Program-made: the position numbers and the translations under genes
Shown: positions 1 to 5,624 of the stretch, one piece after another
Position numbering within the stretch: the stretch's first letter is position 1
How the letters are laid out: the number at the start of each line of letters is the position of its first letter
Notes under the pieces: generated by a model
The model's input: the letters and a program-made list of their open reading frames with translations, nothing else
Databases searched by the model: none
Told to the model about the DNA's origin: nothing
From: Rhodospirillales bacterium
Lineage (GTDB): Bacteria; Pseudomonadota; Alphaproteobacteria; Rhodospirillales; Casp-alpha2
NCBI GenBank assembly: GCA_018664265.1
Contig: JABJOR010000335.1
Coordinates: forward strand, 1 to 11,888
Reading direction: 5' to 3'
DNA length: 11,888 nt

Positions 1-49
1 GCATAGGGGCAACGGCGAAAGCTGTAGAGAACCGGGGTTGATGTGATTG
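1..49. other. Short region downstream of recQ
   Basis: Only 49 bases lie between the window edge and the recQ stop. I see no hairpin with a U-run and no coding signal I can defend. Confidence 0.5.
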
Positions 50-1888
50 TCATGAGCCTGAGGCAGAGTCTGACACAAATTCCGTACTGCCGCCAATCAC
101 CTTCAAGAAAACTTCGGCAAACTTCTTCAGTTTGGCTTCACCAACGCCGTGAATATCCGCAAAGGCTTCCTCGTCCTGAGGTTGATGAAAGGCCATGTCT
201 TCCAACGAACGATCAGAGAAAATCACATAGGCCGGGACATTTCGCCCTCTCGCCAACTCGTTTCGCTTGGCTTTCAAACGGCCCAACAGATCAACTTGCT
301 CGGCGTTGAGGTTTTCGGGCGCGGCTTTTACAGATTTGCGTTTCGGTTTTGCACCACTTTGCTTGATGATGTCCTTGCGATATTTAAAGGCCTGCTCATC
401 ACGCATCAGCAATTGGCCTTTATCGGTCAGGCTTAAGCCGCCATGCCCAGCCACATCAAGGCGCAAAAATCCGGCTGCGACCAATTGACGCACAACAGAG
501 CGCCACTCGTCTTTGCTAATATCAGCGCCTGTTCCATAAGACGAAACCTGATCATGCCCTGTGGAGCGTATCTTTTCAGTATTGGCACCGCGCACGATAT
601 CGATCAAGTGAGCCTGACCATACATTTGCCCGCTCTGAATGGATGCAGATAACAGTTTCTGTGCGGTCTCAGTCCCGTCGATCATTTCGGGCGGATCAAG
701 GCAGATATCACAATTGTCACAACCATCCTTACCTTCATTCGCCTCTCCAAAATATGTCAGCAAGGCGTGACGGCGACATTCAGGGGATTCGCAATACGAT
801 ATTAACGCATTCAGACGTTTGTGTTCTCGTCGTTTGTGATCTGGGGCGCTGTCTTCCTGTTCAATGAACATCCGGCGCATGCGCAGATCGTCCATGCCGT
901 AGATCATGTGGGCGAGCGCCGACTTGCCATCGCGCCCTGCTCTGCCAATTTCCTGATAGTAGGCTTCCACACTGCCTGGCATATCGGTGTGACAGACAAA
1001 ACGCACATCAGGCTTGTCGATACCCATACCAAAGGCAATGGTTGCCACCATGACAATCCCGCCGTTATCCATCATGAAGGCGGTCTGGTTGCTGCTGCGG
1101 GCCTCGGCGCTCATCCCTGCGTGATATGGCAAGGCACGCACGCCGTTATCGTTCAGGAATTGGGTCATCTTCTCGACCTTGGCCCGTGACAGGCAATAAA
1201 CAATACCGCTTTCACCCTCATAGGCTTTGACAGTTTCCAGCAATTGCGATTTTGCATCGGTGCGCATGGCGACGCTGAGGCGGATATTCGGGCGATCAAA
1301 CCCGGAGACAAAGCGCCTGCCAGCTCCACCAAACAGCTTGGCGGCAATATCATCCTGGGTGGTTTCGTCGGCTGTTGCGGTCAGTGCCACAATGGGCACC
1401 CCCGCGAACACATTCTGAAGCCGCATCAAGGCTTCATAGTCCGGGCGGAAAGATGGTCCCCAGCGCGAGACACAGTGAGCCTCGTCAATGGCGATCAGCG
1501 TCACAGGCAGGCGCGAAATGGCGTCCAGCATACGATCCGTCATCAGCCTTTCGGGTGCCAGATACAACAAACGTGTCTCGCCAGACTGCGCGCGCTTCCA
1601 TGACGCCACATTCACGTCTCGATCCCGAGCAGAATTAATGGTATCGGCAGCAACCCCGGCAAGTTTCAAGGCAGCGACCTGATCTTCCATCAAGGCCACC
1701 AAAGGTGACACCACTATGGTCAATCCGCCCTTCATCAGCGCGGGGATCTGAAAGCACAACGATTTTCCAGAGCCCGTCGGCATCACGGCCAGTGCGTGAT
1801 CTCCGTCAAGCAAAGCGGCTACGACCTCCGCCTGTCCTGGGCGAAATGTGTCGTAGCCGAATGTGCTTTTGAGAATTTGTTCGGGCAT
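50..1888 (-). CDS. recQ: ATP-dependent DNA helicase RecQ
   Basis: This is a 3'-5' superfamily 2 DNA helicase acting in recombination and replication-fork repair. The 612 residues show the full RecQ order: Walker A MPTGSGKS at about 36-43, DEAH at 135-138, the helicase C-terminal lobe with the arginine-finger motif QEIGRAGRDG at about 312-321, the zinc-binding subdomain with Cys371, Cys390, Cys393 and Cys396, a winged-helix RQC region at about 405-500, and a C-terminal HRDC domain at about 520-600. Length is normal for bacterial RecQ (E. coli RecQ is about 610). The start is the ATG at 1886-1888; the Shine-Dalgarno is poor, but the N terminus begins just before the expected Q-motif (FGYDTFRPGQ), so it is credible. 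The aromatic-rich loop after DEAH reads SRWGPSFRPDY rather than the SQWGHDFRPEY of E. coli. It follows cysK by 93 bp and probably has its own promoter. Confidence 0.97.
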   Translation of the reverse strand: MPEQILKSTFGYDTFRPGQAEVVAALLDGDHALAVMPTGSGKSLCFQIPALMKGGLTIVVSPLVALMEDQVAALKLAGVAADTINSARDRDVNVASWKRAQSGETRLLYLAPERLMTDRMLDAISRLPVTLIAIDEAHCVSRWGPSFRPDYEALMRLQNVFAGVPIVALTATADETTQDDIAAKLFGGAGRRFVSGFDRPNIRLSVAMRTDAKSQLLETVKAYEGESGIVYCLSRAKVEKMTQFLNDNGVRALPYHAGMSAEARSSNQTAFMMDNGGIVMVATIAFGMGIDKPDVRFVCHTDMPGSVEAYYQEIGRAGRDGKSALAHMIYGMDDLRMRRMFIEQEDSAPDHKRREHKRLNALISYCESPECRRHALLTYFGEANEGKDGCDNCDICLDPPEMIDGTETAQKLLSASIQSGQMYGQAHLIDIVRGANTEKIRSTGHDQVSSYGTGADISKDEWRSVVRQLVAAGFLRLDVAGHGGLSLTDKGQLLMRDEQAFKYRKDIIKQSGAKPKRKSVKAAPENLNAEQVDLLGRLKAKRNELARGRNVPAYVIFSDRSLEDMAFHQPQDEEAFADIHGVGEAKLKKFAEVFLKVIGGSTEFVSDSASGS

Positions 1889-1892
1889 ATAA

Positions 1893-1949
1893 GCTGTCTA
1901 ACATCCTGTATGACTTCAATCGATGTCATCTTATACGAATGTTAGCAGC
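1893..1949. repeat. Nested inverted repeat in the recQ leader/promoter
   Basis: The outer arms are 1893-1904 (GCTGTCTAACAT) and 1939-1949 (ATGTTAGCAGC), complementary except for one unpaired base. An inner 5-bp pair lies at 1910-1914 (ATGAC) and 1925-1929 (GTCAT). One outer arm falls inside the promoter spacer and the other in the leader just upstream of the start codon. It could be an operator, a leader RNA fold, or both. It is not followed by a U-run that would make it a clear terminator for cysK. Confidence 0.4.
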
Positions 1950-1959
1950 CTATAGTAAA
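1930..1959 (-). promoter_or_regulatory. Candidate sigma70 promoter of recQ
   Basis: On the minus strand a -35-like TTTACT (1954-1959) is followed after 18 bases by a -10-like TATAAG (1930-1935). Transcription would start near 1923, giving a leader of about 35 bases before the recQ ATG. This is a consensus match only. Confidence 0.4.
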
Positions 1960-1981
1960 CCGCCTGATTAAATATCCAGAG

Positions 1982-3469
1982 TTATCGTGGTACCAGCCAT
2001 TTTGGTAAAAACACATATGCGTTCATATCCTTGCTGGAATCGTACTGTACAGTATTCTTTTTCAGCAGCTTTTGCAGGCTACCATTGTTATAGGCGTCAA
2101 AAATTTCTGTACAGCCGCCAATGTATTCACCACCGACAAAAATTTGCGGGATCGTGGGCGAGCCCAGCTTTTCCAATAACGCAGCACGAATGTCACCCCC
2201 CAGATTATCTTTCTGATAGGCAACAGAATCCAGATCAATGGAACGATACGCGATACCAAGTTCGGCAAACATTTTGCGCACCGACCAGCAAAACTCACAC
2301 CATTCCAGGGCAAAAAGGACCACAGGTTGAGTTTCATCGCTCACGGCTTCTGCTACAAACGCCAAAGCTTCCGGTTTCGCGGCAGGCACTGGCGCCGCAT
2401 CACTGGCAGACTTGGCTACAGCAGGCACATCAAAGCGAAATCCCGGTGTGGATTTAGAGATTTCAACTTCATCATCTGACATTTCAGCTTCCACATCGTT
2501 AAACAGATTGGTGCTTAAATAACGCTCACCCGTATCGGGCAACATGCAGACAATGACCGATCCGTCCGGCGCGACCTTTGCAATTTCAAGCGCACCAGCC
2601 AAAGTAGCGCCACTGGAAATTCCACAGAAGATACCTTCTTCCTGTGCCAATGCTTTTGCAAGGCGAAGAGATTCTTCGCCATTAACCGGCATAACAATAT
2701 CGATCAAATTCGCCTTCAGGGCATCTGCGGAAAGCTTTGGAATGAAATCCGGTGTCCAACCTTGCATCAAATGAGGGCGAAAACTTGGGTGGCTGGCAGC
2801 GGGTGACCCATCATCACGATAGGCTTGCTTAACACCACTGCCAAGAACGATGGAATTATCAGGCTCGGTTGCAATAATATTAATATCAGGACGTTCTTGC
2901 TTTAGCTTGCGGGCTACGCCGTTAATGGTTCCGCCTGTTCCCAGTCCGGAGACAAAATAGTCCAGCCGCTTGCCTTCAAAATCGGCCAGTATTTCTGGTG
3001 CCGTCGTTCTTGCGTGCGCATCCGGATTGGCTTCATTCTCAAATTGACGACACAGAAACCATCCATGTTCTTCAGCAAGTTCACGCGCCTTATTCACCAT
3101 GCCGGTGCCTTTTTCCGCAGCCGGGGTCAAAACAACTTTAGCCCCCAGATACCGCATCAACTTGCGACGCTCGATAGAAAAGCTTTCCGCCATGACAAGT
3201 ACGAGCGGATAGCCTTTTTGGGCACACACCATAGCAAGGCCAATGCCCGTATTGCCACTGGTGGCTTCTATAACGGTTTGTCCGGGTTTTAACGAACCAT
3301 CCTTTTCGGCGGTTTCAATAATGCCAAGGGCCAAACGATCCTTGACTGAGCCAAGCGGATTGAACGCTTCCACTTTGACATAGATTTCAACATTGCTCGG
3401 GGAGAGTTTGTTAAGCTTTACGATGGGCGTGTTGCCCACAGTTTCTAAAATATTTGCATAAGTTGACAT
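1982..3469 (-). CDS. Cysteine synthase (CysK type) fused to a C-terminal glutaredoxin domain
   Basis: The N-terminal part (about 1-320) is a PLP-dependent O-acetylserine sulfhydrylase, which makes cysteine from O-acetylserine and sulfide. It has the PLP lysine Lys43 in GSVKDR, the substrate loop TSGNTG at 70-75, the phosphate-binding GTGGT at 177-181 and a late GISSGAT. After a linker of about 50 residues rich in Ala, Ser and Pro comes a glutaredoxin fold: the CEFC redox motif at 391-394, the cis-proline TIPQIFV and the glutathione-site GGC near the end, followed by an extra tail of about 30 residues. At 495 residues it is far longer than CysK alone (about 310-320). I chose the ATG at 3467-3469 because GGAGG (3475-3479) lies 5 bases upstream and the protein then begins MSTYANILETVGNTP like CysK; the upstream in-frame ATG at 3493 adds eight unconserved residues. 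The fusion suggests thiol-redox coupling of cysteine synthesis. This is inference. Confidence 0.95.
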   Translation of the reverse strand: MSTYANILETVGNTPIVKLNKLSPSNVEIYVKVEAFNPLGSVKDRLALGIIETAEKDGSLKPGQTVIEATSGNTGIGLAMVCAQKGYPLVLVMAESFSIERRKLMRYLGAKVVLTPAAEKGTGMVNKARELAEEHGWFLCRQFENEANPDAHARTTAPEILADFEGKRLDYFVSGLGTGGTINGVARKLKQERPDINIIATEPDNSIVLGSGVKQAYRDDGSPAASHPSFRPHLMQGWTPDFIPKLSADALKANLIDIVMPVNGEESLRLAKALAQEEGIFCGISSGATLAGALEIAKVAPDGSVIVCMLPDTGERYLSTNLFNDVEAEMSDDEVEISKSTPGFRFDVPAVAKSASDAAPVPAAKPEALAFVAEAVSDETQPVVLFALEWCEFCWSVRKMFAELGIAYRSIDLDSVAYQKDNLGGDIRAALLEKLGSPTIPQIFVGGEYIGGCTEIFDAYNNGSLQKLLKKNTVQYDSSKDMNAYVFLPKWLVPR

Positions 3470-3474
3470 GACGG

Positions 3475-3479
3475 CCTCC
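3475..3479 (-). promoter_or_regulatory. Ribosome binding site deciding the cysK-grx start
   Basis: GGAGG on the minus strand sits 5 bases from the ATG at 3467-3469. This favours that ATG over the in-frame ATG at 3493. Confidence 0.8.
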
Positions 3480-3515
3480 ATTGGGTTGGTCATGCACTCT
3501 ATAGCAGGCTTGGGT

Positions 3516-3543
3516 GTTATACGTGTTTCACCTGGTGTTTCAA
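3516..3543 (-). promoter_or_regulatory. Candidate sigma70 promoter of cysK-grx
   Basis: The minus strand carries -35 TTGAAA (3538-3543), a 16-base spacer and -10 TATAAC (3516-3521). The predicted start is near 3509, leaving a 40-base leader with the GGAGG ribosome site. TGAAACAC repeats overlap the -35 and fill the spacer, so the promoter is probably regulated. Confidence 0.6.
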
Positions 3544-3567
3544 TTGTGTTTCAGTATGGAGGTTTCA
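3523..3567. repeat. TGAAAC(AC) repeat array over the cysK promoter
   Basis: On the + strand GTGTTTCA occurs three times, at 3523-3530, 3535-3542 and 3546-3553, and a fourth shorter copy GTTTCA occurs at 3562-3567. Read on the gene strand these are TGAAACAC units with start-to-start spacings of about 12, 11 and 14 bases, roughly one helical turn, so they would face the same side of the DNA. They cover the -35 and spacer of the cysK promoter. This arrangement is typical of a cooperative operator. The binding protein is not identifiable from sequence. Confidence 0.5.
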
Positions 3568-3600
3568 CAAGCGGACACCCCCAAATGGAATACCCGCTTG
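3568..3600 (-). terminator. Strong RNA hairpin after the CCGSCS gene (terminator or leader element)
   Basis: Seven perfect base pairs (3568-3574 with 3594-3600) are extended by seven more inside (3575-3581 with 3587-3593) that pair only if G-U wobbles are allowed, and only in minus-strand RNA. The loop is five bases. The strand-specific wobbles argue that the structure acts in RNA made from the minus strand. It begins 11 bases after the stop codon of the CCGSCS gene. There is no U-run after it, so a classical intrinsic terminator is not established; it may be an RNA 3' end stabiliser or a partial read-through element before cysK. Confidence 0.5.
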
Positions 3601-3611
3601 TTGAGATCGTA

Positions 3612-3773
3612 TCAGGAACAGCTACCACAGCAGGAAATATTCTCGCCTTTGATTTCTGCTTCTGGTTTGTCTTCAGTGTACGCTTCGTCGCTTGCTTTGG
3701 CTTCCAGCGCAGTATTTTCAGCTACTTCAGTTGCTTCTGAATCAGGGGTAGCATTTTCATTTACGGTATTCAT
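3612..3773 (-). CDS. Small acidic protein with C-terminal CCGSCS motif
   Basis: This 53-residue protein begins MNTVNENATPDSEATEV and ends ISCCGSCS. It is strongly acidic and probably disordered through residue 45, with no signal peptide and no membrane segment. All three cysteines are in the last six residues. The frame is open further upstream, but the ATG at 3771-3773 is preceded by AGGAG with a 10-base gap, and the upstream extension is basic and unlike the rest, so I take the shorter form. I recall that small proteins named only for a CCGSCS motif exist in public annotation; their function is not known to me. The cysteine-rich tail suggests binding of a metal or Fe-S cluster, or a redox or thiol-modification role, and its neighbour is a cysteine synthase-glutaredoxin fusion. 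The functional link is inference. Confidence 0.75.
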   Translation of the reverse strand: MNTVNENATPDSEATEVAENTALEAKASDEAYTEDKPEAEIKGENISCCGSCS

Positions 3774-3801
3774 TCTTGATCGACTCCTGTGATAACTCAA
3801 A

Positions 3802-3829
3802 TTTATATGTATTACCTGCACCGTTCTAA
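3802..3829 (-). promoter_or_regulatory. Candidate promoter of the CCGSCS gene
   Basis: Minus strand: a good -10 TATAAA (3802-3807), 16-base spacer, and a weak -35 TTAGAA (3824-3829). The predicted start is near 3795, about 22 bases before the start codon. The weak -35 would suit activation. Confidence 0.35.
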
Positions 3830-3883
3830 AAAATTGACGCACGGCTACAGGTGGATCAGTCCCACAATTGACACCGGGCGTAC

Positions 3884-3897
3884 ATGACCTTGATCAA
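3884..3897. promoter_or_regulatory. FNR/FixK-like box
   Basis: On the minus strand TTGATCAAGGTCAT resembles the FNR/FixK consensus TTGAT-N4-ATCAA, with a full left half and a 3-of-5 right half. It lies between the cyclic-nucleotide-binding gene and the CCGSCS gene, about 95 bases before the predicted start of the latter. The match is partial and the spacing is not the usual -41.5, so this is weak. Confidence 0.2.
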
Positions 3898-3925
3898 GTG
3901 GAGAGAATAATTGTTCAAAAAGGTC

Positions 3926-4360
3926 TTATTTCAGGTCGTGATTCTTTTTTCGGGCATAATCTGCAAGAATTCTTAATAGCTTCACAACAAAGGGATTAAC
4001 GGTTTCAAGCATGCCTTTGAATTGTTCCTGCGTAATAACAGAAACCACAGCCGGCCCGCCATAGGCCCGTGCAGATGCCATGCGAGGGGAATCATCAATC
4101 AGCGCCATTTCACCAAACATCTCGCCTTCCGTCAGGATGGCAATGGACGAATCCTTTTCCACACCTATCCCTGTCGTGCGTTTGAAAATTTCGACCTTGC
4201 CGCTCTTGATAATAAAGGCTTCCTGGCCACTTTCGTGTTCCCGAAAGATATAAGCGTCCATGTTAAACGCCTTCGACATTAACGAGCGTCGATCCGTGCT
4301 GCGCCTGTCTCTGGACTGGCGATTTTGCCCGTCTGTATTGGGGTTTGGATTGTCCGCCAT
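3926..4360 (-). CDS. Stand-alone cyclic nucleotide-binding domain protein
   Basis: The 144-residue protein has a polar, Arg/Asn/Asp-rich N terminus (about 1-30) followed by one cyclic nucleotide-binding domain (about 32-135). The phosphate-binding cassette is visible as FGEMALIDDSPRMASARA, containing the conserved Gly-Glu and Arg that hold the cyclic phosphate. Unlike CRP or FNR there is no C-terminal helix-turn-helix, and no kinase, channel or cyclase domain is attached; the protein ends with a short basic helix. It is therefore probably a cAMP or cGMP sensor that acts through a partner. I place the start at the ATG at 4358-4360, with GGAG 7 bases upstream; a TTG at 4381 would add seven residues and lies across that ribosome site. 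The neighbours do not reveal the partner. Confidence 0.85.
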   Translation of the reverse strand: MADNPNPNTDGQNRQSRDRRSTDRRSLMSKAFNMDAYIFREHESGQEAFIIKSGKVEIFKRTTGIGVEKDSSIAILTEGEMFGEMALIDDSPRMASARAYGGPAVVSVITQEQFKGMLETVNPFVVKLLRILADYARKKNHDLK

Positions 4361-4385
4361 TCTTATTCTCCATTTATCCAAATCG

Positions 4386-4391
4386 AGTATA
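4386..4391 (-). promoter_or_regulatory. Candidate -10 element for the cyclic nucleotide-binding gene
   Basis: The minus strand carries TATACT, close to the -10 consensus, 25 bases before the ATG. No good -35 lies at 16-18 bases; the nearest, TGTAAG at 4411-4416, is 19 bases away. Confidence 0.3.
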
Positions 4392-4440
4392 CACGGGATG
4401 GGAGAGATAGCTTACAGGAAAATTCAATTGGTAATGGAAC

Positions 4441-5478
4441 TTATCGTACCTCAGATAACAGGGCCTCGCTTATGGCTTGTTGCCCTACAACCATTTGCCA
4501 GAGCAACCTTCGCCCTTCCGCCCCTGGACGGCCATGTGTAACAAAGTTGGCATGGTCTTCCTCATCAGCTTTTGCCGATAATTCAATCGACCACAATCCA
4601 TTTATTTGGTTTGGAATGAATGAATACCGCAGGTCAATAATGCGGTCCGAGTTCAAGGGGTCTTTTGCGAGATAGCCTTTCGAAAACCATCGAAAGCGCT
4701 CAATATCATTGGCTTGCTGACTATTTGGGTCCAACCAGGGAAAATCACGAGGAATATCCAGCGCCACTATTGATGTCCCTGGATAAACAGTAGGCTGCCA
4801 GCCAACACGCACAGCATCGACGTAGTAGATATTACCATGGCGATAAATCACTTTCCAAACCAATAGATTACCAAAGCTGGGCTTTACACTCAGCGCATCT
4901 GGCTCATGTCCACGCGCTTTTGCTATTTCCATGCCCATGGCTTCGGCAGAATGATTTTGGTAGGCCCCTGCGCCTATATAAAGCACCCCCCAAACAAGGC
5001 CCGCTCGTGCATAACGCGCGGTCTTAAACCAGGCAGACAACAAAACAAGGGCCATAACGGGCAGCGTAAAAAGCGGATCAATGATAGAAATATAGCTCCA
5101 GGCCACGCGTAAATCGCTGAACGGCCAAAAAAGCATGGTTCCGTATGAGGTTGCAGCATCCAGCAACCCGTGTGTTGCATAACCAAGGCTGCAAAATATA
5201 TATGTCTGTAGAAATGAAATTGACTGTCGTCGCCCAATCAGAAAATGCAACAACGCCGCACAGATCAATCCGCCAACAGGAATAAATAGAAGGGAATGTG
5301 TAAACTGACGGTGATATTCTAAATACAGCAAGGGATCGTGCTCAGAGCGTATCAGAGTATCCAGATCCGGGGCCATCCCACCAACAAGGCCAAATAACCC
5401 GGCCAGCAGCATGAGGCTTCGCTTATGTGTTGTCTGAGGAAGGACAGCACCTACTACCCCTTGGGTCAATGGATCCAT
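4441..5478 (-). CDS. YdjM-family membrane-bound metal-dependent hydrolase
   Basis: The 345-residue protein begins MDPLTQGVVGAVLPQ, the signature opening of the YdjM / 'LexA-binding, inner membrane-associated hydrolase' family. Candidate metal ligands are Asp38 and Asp40 in APDLDTL, His61 in QFTHSLLF, His103 in GYATHGLLDAATSYGT, and Asp107. About four or five membrane segments lie between residues 22 and 172, followed by a soluble C-terminal region of about 170 residues without cysteine motifs. The E. coli protein is much shorter (about 200 residues), so this belongs to the long form. I chose the ATG at 5476-5478 because the family motif starts there; the GTG at 5518-5520 would add 14 unlike residues. 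The Shine-Dalgarno (AGG, 10 bases away) is weak. The substrate is unknown. It lies 80 bp upstream of the cyclic-nucleotide-binding gene. Confidence 0.85.
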   Translation of the reverse strand: MDPLTQGVVGAVLPQTTHKRSLMLLAGLFGLVGGMAPDLDTLIRSEHDPLLYLEYHRQFTHSLLFIPVGGLICAALLHFLIGRRQSISFLQTYIFCSLGYATHGLLDAATSYGTMLFWPFSDLRVAWSYISIIDPLFTLPVMALVLLSAWFKTARYARAGLVWGVLYIGAGAYQNHSAEAMGMEIAKARGHEPDALSVKPSFGNLLVWKVIYRHGNIYYVDAVRVGWQPTVYPGTSIVALDIPRDFPWLDPNSQQANDIERFRWFSKGYLAKDPLNSDRIIDLRYSFIPNQINGLWSIELSAKADEEDHANFVTHGRPGAEGRRLLWQMVVGQQAISEALLSEVR

Positions 5479-5552
5479 GAAATTGCGCCTAGCGTGTGTT
5501 TGAATTTCGTTGTGGAGCACTCTCTATCACCGGACAAGGCGTGCTACAATGT

Positions 5553-5588
5553 ATGATGTAAGAATAATTTCAAATTCTTCAACATCAT
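5553..5588 (-). terminator. Imperfect hairpin between lysR and the YdjM-family gene
   Basis: Arms 5553-5565 (ATGATGTAAGAAT) and 5574-5588 (ATTCTTCAACATCAT) pair with a two-base bulge around an 8-base loop. It lies 37 bases after the lysR stop. No U-run follows in the minus direction, so it is at most a weak terminator or an operator for the gene downstream. Confidence 0.3.
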
Positions 5589-5624
5589 CGTTATGATTTT
5601 TTTCGGCAAGTGATGCCTTTCAGA

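Noticed and set aside
3612..3842. 76-residue form of the CCGSCS protein
   Set aside because: The extra 23 residues are basic and lie across the likely promoter; the ATG at 3773 has an AGGAG at proper distance.
4022..4282. Plus-strand frames opposite the cyclic nucleotide-binding gene and similar frames opposite the other genes
   Set aside because: They run antisense to clear conserved genes, show no family motif and lack ribosome sites.
5585..5607. Short hairpin ATCAT-CGTT-ATGAT followed by seven T on the + strand as an intrinsic terminator
   Set aside because: No + strand gene lies upstream, the stem is only 5 A/T-rich pairs, and on the minus strand the run is A before the stem.
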